Counted from the first letter of the stretch, positions 42,600-54,346 are shown. The stretch: DNA of 64,000 bases from Silene latifolia (GCF_048544455.1 NC_133526.1:5782001-5846000); one strand, 5' to 3'. Numbers and translations: made by a program. The notes: a model not told the origin generated them from the letters alone.

Positions 42600-43739
42600 A
42601 TGTTAGACCGTCGAGTACCATTAGATCTGATCATAGAGATACTGGTCTGGTTACCGGCTAAATCCGCCCTACGGTTCAAGTGCGTAGGCAAAGAGTGGTA
42701 TGATCTTATAAACACCCCCCTCTTCGCTAAACTTCAACTTAACAAATCCCTCAAACCCGACTCACGACACAATCGTATCCTTGTATGTGATGATGCACTT
42801 GGTATAATTAGTGTTGAAGATATTTATGATCCCTTGAAATGGATCAAATTGAATTGGCCTAAGGATACCACAAGACACGGCGATATCATACGTGTCGTAG
42901 GCTCTTGCAATGGCTTGGTTTGTTTCAACGTTCGTTGTTGGAATGATGTTAACCCTAGGTCTTTTACAGTTAGGTGCTTCTTTATATGCAACCCTACAAC
43001 GCGCAATTTCAAATCAATACTTGGTTGATCAGAGACGAAATGAATGGATGCTTACTTACCATATGGCTTTGGTTACGATATTGAACACGATGACTATAAG
43101 ATCGTAGCAACTAGTGATATTTGGCCCGAGAATGACAGTAGACATGTGTGTGTATACAGCTTGAAGACTGGTTTATGGAGCTGGACCGACCTTCCTACCA
43201 GCGTTTCAACCAGAAGATGTAATTGGAGAACCAAAAGCGAAGCAATATATGTAAACAATATGCTACACTATCTTGTTACCCATAAGCACAAATATTATAA
43301 AATTGCTCGTTTTGATATCGTTTCTGAGAAATGGAAAGACGACCTAAGTTTACCGGTTCAAGTATCTGGTTATGTACAACTTGGAAATTTGGATGGACGG
43401 TTATACTTAAATGTTGGTGAATATGATATTAATTCGAGTGACGTTTGGATGATGGAAGAATATGGTTCATGGAAGAAGATGTTTCATTTTTCTCTTGATT
43501 TATTCGGGCGATGTCCAATTGCTCGTTCCAAGGACGGATGTCATCGTTTACTTATTCGCGACGAGTGGGATGACAAAGCTGAATTCTTTTGGTATGATCA
43601 ACGAGATAACACAAGGATACCATTCAAACTAGAGAGATCGAGAAGGACTGGATCATACATGCTTTGTATTGCAAGCCTCGTTGCGATTCCAGGAGGTTGC
43701 TCTTTAACTAAAATGCAACAAGTTGAGGCTGGAGCTTAA
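42600..43739 (+). pseudogene. F-box/FBA gene with two in-frame stops
   Basis: One continuous reading frame with the family's full sequence from MLDRRVPLDLIIEILVWLPA to CSLTKMQQVEAGA, except that TGA occurs at 43026-43028 and again at 43041-43043, just after CNPTTRNFKSILG. Between and after the stops the frame is unchanged and conserved: YGFGYDIEHDDYKIV, YSLKTGLWSWTDLP, DVWMMEEYGSWKKMF. Relatives have TGC and TGG at these codons. Subfamily GLWSWTDLP; the 3' part is very close to 9494-10873. Most likely a very young pseudogene; stop read-through is possible but has no support here. Confidence 0.85.
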
Positions 43740-44489
43740 TATAATTTTGTTTTCTCACAAAAATCATGTGGTCACTCGTTTACCTTGTACGCTTTCCGTC
43801 TCACTTGTTTGTTAACTTTTACAAATGATTGAGACGAAAGGAGTATATTTTTATCCAAGAATAAATGTTTTCTTTTCTTAAAAAGTAAGTAATTTATGGT
43901 GATAAAATTAGATTTTGGTTTGGGACTTGCTGCTTGATGATCTTGGAATTGGCTGTCACGGTTTGATCTCAGTTGTTTCGCTATTGCAGCCAATGTCGAC
44001 TCATTAATGATTTATGTATGCGGCCACATTATATTTCAGCCGATATTTAAAACTACTATGTGATCAACTTTGGAATAATGATTGCTTTGTTCTTGCATTT
44101 AGCAAGTTTGACCACAACAGTGAAGGATGCTGAGAATTTGTTTCGGATAAGAAAAAAAATTTAACGAAGAAACACTAGATTTATACATCCGACCTCCCTT
44201 ATTATTATCGACTATCGAGGATTGTGATGTTATCGTTAACAAGTTTCATATACAAACCTCCTAGCCTCTTTGGCAGATCATAGTACACGGGACATTATTC
44301 TGGTGTAATCGAAGTAGCTCACTAGCTCCTAGCCTCCAAGGCAGATGAATGCTCCAAGGAAAGTGATGTTTCGACTTATGGAAAGACAACAACTTATTTT
44401 CAACCACTCGTTTAATTTAAGAAGTATTTAATATTTTATTTTATTTTGGTCTTGATTAGAAGTATCATCTACCAACAGCTGGGCAAACA
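43740..44489. other. Duplicated 3' flank and next upstream region
   Basis: 43740-44265 repeats almost base for base at 59459-59975. 44270-44489 repeats at about 13690-13905, upstream of the related gene. No coding region of its own. Confidence 0.6.
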
Positions 44490-44644
44490 CATTAGATTAC
44501 GGCATGATATTTGGAAACTCGATCAATTGAAATTAGAATCCTAGCAAAAATCAGTTTCCTAAACTCACTACACTTTCTCTTGTATACATATGTTTTGAGA
44601 TTTAGGGTGTCATTAAGAATCATAAACACACAAGATTTTGAAAT

Positions 44645-45835
44645 ATGAGGTGTCTAAAGACGACTCATTGTAGGCCATTAGATGTTATCCTCGAAATACT
44701 AGTTTGGTTACCGGCTAAATCCGCCCTACGCTTCAAGTGCGTATGCAAAGAGTGGTACAATCTTATAAACACCCCTCTCTTCGCTATATTGCATGTTAAT
44801 AAATCCCTCAAACCTGACTCACGACACAATCGTATCCTTTTATGTAATGCTAATCGTAGTATTAGTATTGTTGATGATATTTATGATCCCTTGAAATGGA
44901 TCAAATTGAATTGGCCTAAGGATACCGTAACAGACGAGGACATCCTAAGTACTATAGGCTCTTGCAATGGCTTGGTTTGTTTCAAAGTTTCAAGAAGACA
45001 GAATTGGCCTAACGATACCACTAGGTTTTATAATAAATTTAGGTGCTTTCTTATATGCAACCCTACAACGCGTACTTTCAAATCAATCCTTCCTAGCTCG
45101 GAGATGAAATGGACGATTGATTATTTATCATCATATGGTTTTGGTTACGATAGCGAACACGACGACTACAAGATTGTAGGGACTAGAAGTTACTGGTGGG
45201 ATGATGACGGCAAGAGGCATGTGTTTATATACAGCCTGAAGACTGGTTTATGGAGCTCTCCTACCCCCTTTACTCGCGTTTCAACCGAGAGACGATGTTG
45301 GACAAACATCAAAAGCGTAGCAATATTAGTAAACAATATGCTACATTATCTTGTTTCCCTTGTGACAGAAGGCCGCATCAATGAATATAAAATTGCTCGC
45401 TTTGATGTTGTTACTGAGAAATGGAGAGACGATCTAAGGTTACCGGTTAAAGTGAATGGTGATGTAGAACTTGGAGAGTTGGATGGACGGTTATACTTAC
45501 ATGTTGGTGAATACGATATTGAATCAAGTGAGATTTGGATGATGGAAGAGTATGGTTCATGGAAGAAGATGTTTCATCTTCCTAAAGCTGTACACAAACT
45601 ATTGCCAATTGCTCTTTCAAAAGACGGATCCCATCGTTTATTTATTCGCGACTATTACAATTACGGTCCTCAATTCTTTTGGTATGATCAACGAGATAAC
45701 ACAAGGATACCATTCACACTAAATACATTATTGCCGGGGAATGGAGGATCATTCAAGCTTTGTATTGCAAGCCTTGTTGCGATTCCAGGAGGTTGTTCCT
45801 TAACTAAATTGCAACAAGTTGAGGATGGACCTTAA
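44645..45835 (+). CDS. F-box/FBA protein, MKCLKTTHC subfamily
   Basis: Intact 396-residue frame, the longest here. N-terminus MRCLKTTHCRPLDVILEILV; F-box about 8-48 (KCVCKEWYNLI). FBA landmarks: TIGSCNGLVCFKVS, CFLICNPTTRTFKSILPSSE, YGFGYDSEHDDYKIVGTRS, HVFIYSLKTGLWSSPTPF, EIWMMEEYGSWKKMF. It ends LVAIPGGCSLTKLQQVEDGP. Closest to 5811 and 496, with the NYGPQFFWYDQRDNTRIPFT region shared with 5811. An acidic KDTVTDEDILS stretch sits between F-box and FBA. The promoter block is duplicated from 13690-14091. Predicted SCF substrate receptor; target unknown. Confidence 0.93.
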   Translation: MRCLKTTHCRPLDVILEILVWLPAKSALRFKCVCKEWYNLINTPLFAILHVNKSLKPDSRHNRILLCNANRSISIVDDIYDPLKWIKLNWPKDTVTDEDILSTIGSCNGLVCFKVSRRQNWPNDTTRFYNKFRCFLICNPTTRTFKSILPSSEMKWTIDYLSSYGFGYDSEHDDYKIVGTRSYWWDDDGKRHVFIYSLKTGLWSSPTPFTRVSTERRCWTNIKSVAILVNNMLHYLVSLVTEGRINEYKIARFDVVTEKWRDDLRLPVKVNGDVELGELDGRLYLHVGEYDIESSEIWMMEEYGSWKKMFHLPKAVHKLLPIALSKDGSHRLFIRDYYNYGPQFFWYDQRDNTRIPFTLNTLLPGNGGSFKLCIASLVAIPGGCSLTKLQQVEDGP

Positions 45836-45969
45836 TCTTGTCTTTACCTTTCATAGATTTTTTTTTTTTAATAATGTGGTCATGGTATTAAATTTTATTT
45901 TGTCAGTTCATCCCATAATTGCGGGCCTATTTGCATTCAATATAACTATTTGTAACGGGTAATATATAA

Positions 45970-47220
45970 GGCATGTTTGGCGGAAAACTGTTTTTACTTT
46001 TAGAAATGAGTGTTTGCCCTAACATTTTACAAAAATGGATTTCTCAACAAAACTTTTTATGTAAGCGGATGAAAAATGAAATTTTTTGTTGAAAAGTATA
46101 TCAAGATGGGTCTCAATTTATAGATAACTAGTAGAGATTCCGCGCAAATGCGCGGTTTTTTAGATAGGAATATTTGAGAATTTAACAATTATAATATTGG
46201 TATTTAACTGCATTTGAAATTTAATTATAAAATTTACTATTAATAATATTTTGTATTAAGAGCTAGAAAAAAGATTATTCAACACTTTTACTCCGTATAA
46301 GATTGTCGAAACCGAAATTGTTTTATTAACTTTGTTTTAAAAAAATATTGTTTTTAATTATATCATTATATCTACTAAAGCCGTTATATAAACAATTAAA
46401 AAACATTAACCAAAATTTAAGTTTTCATATAGTATGGAGCAAAGATATATATTAAGTTAAAGGGTAAGAAAAAATATGTCATAAGTTTTTCTTTTTAGAA
46501 GGCATAACAATTTATGAATACTCTCAACCTGTACGTTTGTATCAAAAGATAGAAAAATAGAATTAATTAAAAAATATTTCCTAAAAACATGTTCTTGGCC
46601 GTAATGTTTAGTTTTAAAAATAATAATAGTAAAAATATTTCTACCACATTGTACATATAATTAGTGCAATTTCATGTATGTAATAAAATAAGAATATCAT
46701 ATTAATATATCTATACAAATTAAAAAAAAATATTATCCCCTTTTTAAAATGGTATAGAATTATTTATGTATGAAATTAATCGGTATGGTGCACTTGTAGA
46801 TATGATATTATGAAGCCCATTTATAGCATAAGTCAAAATTAATCAGGATGACCCAGTTGTATATATATGATGTTATGAAGCCCATTTATAGCCTAATTCA
46901 TTTAGGCGGGAAAACTTAGAGGTCTCTTATTCTTTTAGTTTAAGGGGGATGAAAAAATATGAATTAATAAGTATTAATTTTATTTTATTTTTACATGTTT
47001 ACAACATACAATTTGTCATTTATGCATTAAAAATCTTTAAAATAAAAATTAAAATAAAAGCTAGAAGCACCAAATTGGTGTTTCTACTTCTAGGCTCTAG
47101 CTCTCAAAATTGACTTTTGGACGTAAAAAAGTTGTTTTAACTTCTTCAAAATTGATTATTTGGCCTAACTTTTGCTTATCAGGTGGAAAAGCACCTCTAA
47201 AAGCCGGGCCAAACAACACC
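45970..47220. mobile_element. MITE (GGCATGTTTGG ends) split by a Helitron
   Basis: Ends GGCATGTTTGGC and GGGCCAAACAACACC are imperfect inverted repeats. The same element is seen at 56985-57691, split there by a different insert. Without the inserts both are about 430-470 bp. Flanks are TAA on the left and AAA on the right, compatible with a PIF/Harbinger-like target but not proof. Confidence 0.55.
46128..46949 (-). mobile_element. Non-autonomous Helitron, both ends fixed
   Basis: On minus it starts TCCCCCTTAAACTAAAAG after a host A. It ends with the hairpin CCGCGCATTTGCGCGG, then AATCTCTACTAG before a host T. It is 822 bp with no coding frame. The plus-strand host words TCAATTTATAGATAA and TGAAAAAATATG are found joined at about 57167-57190, giving an empty site. 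A near-terminal GGTTTTCCCGCC-like stretch (minus, near 46910) is also common in plant Helitrons. Confidence 0.88.
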
Positions 47221-47584
47221 AAAATTCGGCTTCAAATTTTTTGGGTCAGTCGTTAAAATAATGACTCTTCTAAATGAGTATATAAAATTTAATTCTAGTC
47301 GATTTTTTATACATACACTCTTTCCTTTTCGCAATCTAAAAGCTGGTACTAACTCGATGCTTTATGTTTTGTTGAATTTTTGCATCCCCGTCTACAATTT
47401 CTAGATACGCCACTGCTTATTGAGTTATGGAAAGACAATAAACTTTTGTTAACCTCTCGTCTACCATAAATATAATTAGAATCCTAACATCAATCAATCA
47501 CCTTCCTAAATTAAATAAAATTTCTACTGCTACAGCTTGTCTTTAATTAAGAATCTCAAACTTTAATAACCCTATACAGTTGTA
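47220..47584 (+). promoter_or_regulatory. Upstream block of MAAPRIPLDL-type gene
   Basis: Matches 20330-20661 and 57700-58297. Shared words include CATAAATATAATTAGAATCC, TCAATCAATCACCTTCCTAA and TCTTTAATTAAGAATCTCAA, then CCCTATACAGTTGTA just before the start codon. The AATTAGAATCCTA core is common to all subfamilies. Confidence 0.5.
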
Positions 47585-48742
47585 ATGGCAGCCCCTCGAA
47601 TACCATTAGACCTGATTTTCGAGATACTGGTCTGGTTACCGACTGTATTCATCCTACGGTTCAAGTGCGTATGCAAAGATTGGTACAATCTTATCAACAG
47701 TCCCACCTTCATTAAACTCCATCTTAACAAGTCCCTCGAACCCAACTCGCAACACGATTGTATGCTTCTCTGGATTACTAGTAATACCCTTTATGGCGTT
47801 GATGATCTTTATCAGCCTGTTAAAGCGACAAAATTGAATTGGCCTAAGGATACCGTAAACGATGGTGATTCTGTATATTTTGTAGGCTCTTGCAATGGCT
47901 TGGTTTGCTTCAAAATTAGTAGGAGTCGTGAATATTCCAATTACGGGGTTAGCAGCTTCCTTATATACAACCCTACAACTCGTACGTTCAAATCAATCCT
48001 TCCTTCAATGGAGAAGAAATGGACGCACAATTCCATATCATGTGGTTTTGGTTACGATAGTGTACACGACGACTATAAGATCGTAGTTACTAGTCGTAGT
48101 TTTGGAGTGACTAACAAATATGTGTTTACATACAGCTTAAACACTGATTTATGGAGCGGTTCCTCCACCCCTACCCGTGTTCCAACCCCAACCGGGAGAA
48201 ATTGGACAATCAATAGCAGAGCAATATACGGAAACAATAATATGCTAAATTATTTGGTTCTTTCTTCTGATATAGGAGACCTCCCTACTGATTATCGAAT
48301 TGCTCGTTATGATGTCGTTTCTGAGAAATGGAGAGATGACCTAAGTATACCGGTTCAAGTTTCAGAGTTTCGTCATTGTGTACGACTTGAGAAGTTGAAT
48401 GGATGGTCATACCTACATGTTGCTGATCTTCGTGTCAGTTCAAGTGAGTTTTGGATGATGGAGGAACATGATGGTTCATGGAACAAGATGTTTGATATTT
48501 CTGGAGACTTATACATGCATCGTCTAATTGCTCGTTCTAAGGATGGACACCGTCTTCTACTGATTCCATATTTTTACAGTGAAAGAACTGAACTGTTTTG
48601 GTATGATCAACGACATAACACAAGGACACCATTTAAACTATCAGAGACAATGCCGAGGCACAGAGAATCATACGAGCTTTGTATAGCAAGCCTCGTTGCG
48701 ATTCCAGGAGGTTGCTCCTTAACTAAATTGCAACAAGTTTAG
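47585..48742 (+). CDS. F-box/FBA protein, MAAPRIPLDL subfamily
   Basis: Open frame of 385 residues. F-box about 5-45 (IPLDLIFEILVWLP, KCVCKDWYNLI). FBA landmarks VGSCNGLVCFKIS, FLIYNPTTRTFKSILPS, CGFGYDSVHDDYKIVVTSRS, SLNTDLWSGSSTPTRV, EFWMMEEHDGSWNKMF. It ends CSLTKLQQV; a few residues (EDGA) are lost relative to 58298 because sequence between the valine codon and the stop is missing. Differs from 20662 at few codons, and both share the inserted PT in TRVPTPTGRNW, so these two are sister duplicates. Probably functional; target unknown. Confidence 0.92.
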   Translation: MAAPRIPLDLIFEILVWLPTVFILRFKCVCKDWYNLINSPTFIKLHLNKSLEPNSQHDCMLLWITSNTLYGVDDLYQPVKATKLNWPKDTVNDGDSVYFVGSCNGLVCFKISRSREYSNYGVSSFLIYNPTTRTFKSILPSMEKKWTHNSISCGFGYDSVHDDYKIVVTSRSFGVTNKYVFTYSLNTDLWSGSSTPTRVPTPTGRNWTINSRAIYGNNNMLNYLVLSSDIGDLPTDYRIARYDVVSEKWRDDLSIPVQVSEFRHCVRLEKLNGWSYLHVADLRVSSSEFWMMEEHDGSWNKMFDISGDLYMHRLIARSKDGHRLLLIPYFYSERTELFWYDQRHNTRTPFKLSETMPRHRESYELCIASLVAIPGGCSLTKLQQV

Positions 48743-48996
48743 TATTGTCTTTAGCTATTCTGTTTTGTTGATTTATCAAAATGTTGTTTCATTTTTATAT
48801 AAAGCCCCATTCAATACTCTCACTATTTAAGCCTAACATGATGAAACTACTGCTTATTTTTGAAGGGCTTATAAAATATTCCAATTTTAAAAATCCAACA
48901 ATTGTTAGAGATTACTAGCACACTCCCATGTTGATGATGTCGAAATATAACTCCATCTTTGGTGCCTTCTTTCGATACAATCTTAAAACTTCTGAT

Positions 48997-49046
48997 GTTG
49001 TTTTATCCGAGCACATGCTATTGGTCTGACGCCTATGATCAATGCC
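48997..49046 (+). pseudogene. Pyrophosphatase exon fragment
   Basis: Same chimeric block as at 27091-27140, plus strand, 250 bp after an F-box gene, with the DNSIFG-like block before it at about 48935-48975. Confidence 0.6.
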
Positions 49047-49337
49047 ATTGTTTTCTCAGTTGTTTCGCTATTGCAGACATTGTTGAATCATTATGTATGT
49101 TTGTATGCATTTGTCTTGTACTCTTAAAGTTGTAATTTCCCATGTATGATCAATGCCGTTGTTTTCTCAGTTGACACCGTCTTCTACTTATTCAATGGTG
49201 CTTATTAATGCCGTATGTGGATTATACATCTCATGTACTACCATCAGTTCTATAGTTTCTGAGCATTATAATAAAATTTGTGAGTTTTGTTTTAAAAATT
49301 TTACTATCAAGTTTATGAATTTATTCATTTAAACATT

Positions 49338-50081
49338 TGATACGAATTCTACTCAAAGAATAGAACTCGTGAGTTTGCAGCGGAATTAACGAAACTGAAC
49401 AGTGCTGAGAACTGTCCGATTTACGAATTGGTACGATTTGAACGGTTCTGAGAGTGTCTGATTGAGAATTCGTAACAGGTTTTTATGTGTTTTTGATATT
49501 GTAACAAAACAACAAAACAAAAGAGATATTTGACCGATCTAGACCTATAGATCGTTCAATGGTGATTGTTATTCAAGACCTATTGAATAGCAATCGTGTT
49601 AATGCCCGAACGCGTCAAGCAAGAACAATTTTGGATCAAACGCGTCAATCCGATTCAGCAATTGCACACGGCAAATACTAGGGTTTTTCTTATTTCAATT
49701 CAACATTCAATAATCTAGAGAACATTACAACGACCATATTTATACTAGCTATGAAACCGACCTAATGCCCTAAACACATGCTGAAATTGGCATCACAATC
49801 TTACCTAAACTCGACTTTCCTAAAGCTAAAATAATTCCTTTATTCTGTTATTCTAAAACTAGGAAATAAACTAATTTGTAAATAATTAAATTAATTACTT
49901 GGAAATAATATTCTGAAAAATAAGACTAATTTACTAGGATATGATTTCTTTTAGGCAATAAATCTCGACACCACTTCCTTGGGTGCCAAGTAAAGCGTAA
50001 ACCAGTACTTCTTCTGGACGTTCTATTGAACAGTCACTCAAACTGTTCATTTTGATCACTTCCAGCATTATTTCCGTATCA
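49338..50081. mobile_element. Solo LTR of 744 bp
   Basis: Starts TGATACG and ends CGTATCA, flanked by ACATT (49333-49337 and 50082-50086). The host sequence around the site is seen uninterrupted near 11838-11858. No internal retroelement parts are present, so it is most simply a solo LTR fossil; strand and superfamily are uncertain. Confidence 0.75.
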
Positions 50082-50420
50082 ACATTAAACTCTAAAAAAT
50101 TACAATAAAACTCAAAAACATTAAATATATGTTTAGTTAAATTTGAATTTTGACGAAAAAAAATAAAATATAACAATAAGGTCAAAAAATATATATATAT
50201 GCTCAAAAAAAAAATGGAGGTAGTTGGGTTGGGTCATTTAAGAAAGATGATCGTCGTTATAATTTCATAAAATAGTTTCCAAATATAATGTTGTAATCTA
50301 GTGTACGATGAGTTTGGGTTCCTCAGACGGCGATCACATGGTGAAGGATGATTCCCTTGTTATGATATGCTTCGGAAACCTTAGGGTCGGGGATCGTACG
50401 AGGTTTTAGCATTTTATTAC

Positions 50421-50721
50421 TAATAGGAACGTTTATAATAGTTGGGCCTCAACCATCACCTTAAGATTTTGGTTGAGATGGTTCATCTATGATGGTATAT
50501 GAGCTAGAGTGACCGAAGGTCACGGGTTCGAATCCTGGCAACCTCAAAACTCCTCAAAAACTCGAAGTGGAAACCCAGCACACGGTACGGGGGAGCCGGT
50601 GCACAACTAACCACTCTTCAAGCCCAACGGGCATTTGAGTGAGGGAGCGTAATAGGAATATTTATAATAGTTGGGCTTCAACCATCACCTTAAGGTTTTG
50701 GTTGAGATGGTTCATCTATCA
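50421..50721 (+). mobile_element. TRIM-like mini LTR element, copy 2
   Basis: 301 bp with 72-bp direct terminal repeats (50421-50492, 50650-50721), a primer-site-like TGGTATATGAGC at 50493, and an interior with TCACGGGTTCGAATCCTGGC and GCCCAACGGGCA words. Flanked by ATTAC (50416-50420, 50722-50726); the empty site is near 12568. Same family as 5279-5567. Confidence 0.85.
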
Positions 50722-50827
50722 ATTACTCCCTCTGTCCCGCCATCCTTGTCTATGTCAATTATTGTCCTTTCTAAATAAACTTGATGAGCAGTTTGATCAT
50801 ACACACACAATTATCAAGAAATTATAT

Positions 50828-53486
50828 ATATATTTTTTTTTTTTGATAAAATGTAAGTATTATATCAAAAGAAAGCGTAACCATACAATGACACGGGTTT
50901 TATAGATCAACCCATGTCACAAAGCAACCAGTGAGCCCATACAAGACGGCCCAACAAAGACTAACATCATCAAAAAGCAAACATACAACAAAATCAGATC
51001 AAAACATCAGATTTTGTTGTCCAAACCCTATCCCCGTCACTCTTTCCTCATCCTTCTCCTGAGATCTCCTGCAACTCAGTTAAACGCCTCTCCCTAGCAG
51101 CCCCTTAAGCCACATAGCTTCTCTTCTAACCAAAACCCCTTTGCCCAGACCTCGAAATCGCATTTTTAGGTCATCCACAATGAATCGGGCAGTGTGAATA
51201 GGTCGAGTAAGGGTAAATCCGTGCCTGCTCTTGTTTCTCTGCTGCCAAATGGTATAGAGACAGAAGTTGATTGTTGCATCCATGACCTCTAAATGTAGAT
51301 AATTACCCGTTTTCGCAAGCCGCCAATTGATCCAATTAAATTCGGGACAGGGAGTCCCAACCCACTTTCCGACAGCATCAATGACGATTTTGCTATAGGG
51401 GCAAGCAAAGAATAAATGCTCCAAGTTTTCAACAGCTCCCCCGCAGATGCAGTTGGTACTATCATCATTTATCCCTAATTTGAAGAGTTTTTCTTTTGTA
51501 TTCATGTTTCCATGATGATGAACCCATGCTATAAAGCTATGCTTCGGTATAGTCCATTTATTCCACACCAGAGTATGCCACTGTACTTCAGCTTCCCTGT
51601 TTCTTAGGAAATTATAGCCCTTACTTACAGTGTACCCCATATGATGTTGATTTGTCCATAACTGCTGTTGATATGCCTATTGTAGCTCTAGTTTGACCTG
51701 CCAGACCTTCCTCCAGTACCACGATGTATTAGCCTTAGGGTAGTAGTCCTGCCAGTTAGCACCTTTCAGATAAATATGACCAACCCATCTGACCCATAAA
51801 GAGTCAGGCTTAGAATTAAGCCACCAAACTAGCTTCCCCACTGCTGCCTTGTTCCAAATAACATCATTTTTGAGCCTTAAGCCCCCTTCTTTCTTTGGCC
51901 TACACACTTTATCCCATGACACAGGAGGTGACCTCATAAAATCAACCCCCCATCCCACAAGAAATTCCTGCACACTTGTTCAATTCTGTGGATGACCCCA
52001 TTTGGTAGAATAAACATTTGTGCCCAATAGCAATGAAGAGTCTTAAAAACTGCCCTTACCAGTACCAATCTCCCAGCATAGGACAATTTTTGTGCCCCCA
52101 GAACTCTGATTCTATTGATTATTTTATCAACCAGAGGCCTTCAATCCTTGGCTGTGAGCCTAGAAGTTTTAATAGGCACCCCTAAATACCTAAAAGGTAG
52201 GGCTCCCTCCACTAGGCCAGATATTTGGAGGATATCTTGCTTTAGGGATTGCTGGACTCCATTAAAATAAACATTAGACTTCCCTTTACTCATTTTGAGA
52301 CCTGAAGCAGCTGAGAAAGTAGAGAAGGTCCTTAGGATGGTGATCATAGAAGGGGCATCTCCTTTACTAAAGAGAAGTAGGTCATCTGCAAACATTAGGT
52401 GTGATAGCTTCATAGGTTTGCACAAAGGATGAAACTTAAATTGCATGCTCTCAGTTGAACAACTAAGCAATCTGGACAAGTATTCCATCCATATAGTGAA
52501 TAAGAGAGGGGATAGGGGATCCCCCTGCCTGAGTCCTCTTTGGCCCTTAAAAAAACCAAACATATTTACATTAAGACTTAGAGAATAGGTAGCAGTAGTG
52601 ACACATGTCATAATCCATCCTCTGAAGACTTCAGGGAAATTAAGGAAAGAAAGCATCTGATCCAGGAAGTCCCACTCTATGGTATCATAGGCCTTCTGTA
52701 GATCCATCTTGATCAAACATCTAGGGGATACAACATGTTTCTCATACATTCTGACAATATCTTGACATATGAGAATGTTCTCCATTATACTCCTGCCCTG
52801 TATAAAGCCCCCCTGATTCTGAGAGATAAGATCAGGTAAAACTAGAGCCAACCTATTGCAAAGTAATTTGGATATGCATTTGTAAATTACATGACAACAG
52901 GCAATGGGTCTATATTCCAACACTGTAGTAGGCCTATCCACTTTGGGTATGAGAGTAATATTAGTGGCATTGAGTTGTTTGAGGAGTTTACCAGTCTGGA
53001 AAAAATCAGCAATAGCATGACATACCTCCTCCCCAACTGTGTCCCAAGCATCCTTGAAAACCTGACTTGAGTAGCCATCAGGACCTGGGGCTTTATCATT
53101 AGGAATGTGATGTAAAACCTCTTTAATTTCAGCATGGGTGATAGGAGCTAGCAGGTGCTGGGAGTGCACATCATTGCAGATTTTCCCCTTGAGTACCACT
53201 GCCTGTTTCATTCTGGTAGTTTTAGTCCTGGTACCCAAGAGCATTTGATAATATTCTAAAAAGGCCTGCTGGATACCCATCTCCTCAGTATGCACCTTAT
53301 TCTTGTGATCTTTGATCTGATGTATAGAATTCTTGCATCTCCTAGCTTTGATGATGCCATGGAAATATGCAGAATTAGTATCCCCCTCAGTTAGCCAATG
53401 AGCCTTTGCTTTTTGTTGAAGAAATTTCATTTTTGCTTGCTCTAAAAATAAGCTTTTTTTGTGAAGCTCATATTCTTCTTGCATTA
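50828..53486 (-). mobile_element. L1-type LINE, 5' truncated
   Basis: Target duplication AAATTATAT at 50819-50827 and 53487-53495; a poly-A tail (minus) sits at the left end near 50832-50844. The uninterrupted site is at about 12690-12705. Coding remains on minus: reverse transcriptase from about 53484 to 52141 with NDKAPGPDG, LIPKVDRPT, YRPIACCHVIYK, GFIQGRSI, KMDLQKAYD, GLRQGDPLSPLLF and the catalytic FADD in LMFADDLLLF; then pieces at 51973-51677; then a zf-RVT domain at 51640-51080 (WTIPKHSFIAW, CICGGAVENLEHLFFACPYS). The endonuclease domain is missing by 5' truncation, and the frame is interrupted between about 52140 and 51640. Confidence 0.92.
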
Positions 53487-53811
53487 AAATTATATTTGGT
53501 TTAGAACTCTAGACACGGAATTGCAGACTGGAGAGTAATCAAACGAGGTTTTTTTATAAAATCAAACAAAAAATTGTATACAAATCTTGTTACCAAAAAC
53601 ATCACTTCCCTGGTGCTCGACTGGCTCCCGCTTGTGCCAGAGTATTTTCGGATGACCCATAATGATTTTTGTTACCAGAAAACAGAGAAAAAAATACATA
53701 AAAAGAGAATGAGACGACATTGAATCTTCAACGAACAACTCTGAGAAACATGTCCGACTCCACCACATAAACCAACGGAGAAGAATGACCGGTGAGAGTT
53801 TCTTGCATCAC

Positions 53812-54305
53812 CTATCTCCTCAACGTCTGAAGGATATATTCCGCGTAAAGATCCCTGAAAATTCAACAACATCGAAACAAAGAAAAGATTAGATATCAAA
53901 CATTATTAAACAAGATCGTCGAGACAATTTAATAAGCTTACATTGAATGTTGGATGGCTTCATGAGCAGTCTTGGCTGGCAGAAATTCGTCCATAGCGAC
54001 TTCTTTGTTCTCATTTTTCTTATCTAACAGCATATAAGTTAAGAAAATTTTCGAGTAACCTACTGCGAAACTTGAGATATGAATTTATTTGAAAGATAAA
54101 TGCGTAGTTATTGGATACAGTCCTCGAAAAAGCGCCTGATCTCAGCCAGACGGTGGGGTGGAAGTTGGTTGATATCAGTATAGTGCATAACTTCAGGGTC
54201 GTTAGCACAAACCGCAATGATCTTTTCGTCTTTCTCACCCTGATCGATCATAGGCATCAGACCAATGGCCCGTGCTCGGAGAAAACAACCCGGGATTACT
54301 GGCTC
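53812..54305 (-). pseudogene. Soluble inorganic pyrophosphatase, last three exons
   Basis: The best copy in the window. Exon 54305-54119 encodes [37 protein letters not shown] and [14 protein letters not shown]. Exon 54023-53942 encodes KKNENKEVAMDEFLPAKT and on. Exon 53854-53812 encodes DLYAEYILQTLRR and a stop. All splice sites are present and the frame is open throughout these exons, so selection was lost only recently or the copy is young. The upstream exons with the DxDPxD metal-binding motif and the start codon are absent; the sequence upstream of 54305 is soon replaced by a MITE. The enzyme would hydrolyse cytosolic diphosphate, but this piece cannot. It might be the end of a gene cut by rearrangement. 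Confidence 0.85.
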
Positions 54306-54346
54306 CTGAGAAACCCGAAAAATCAATGTACATATATTTTAGTTTC

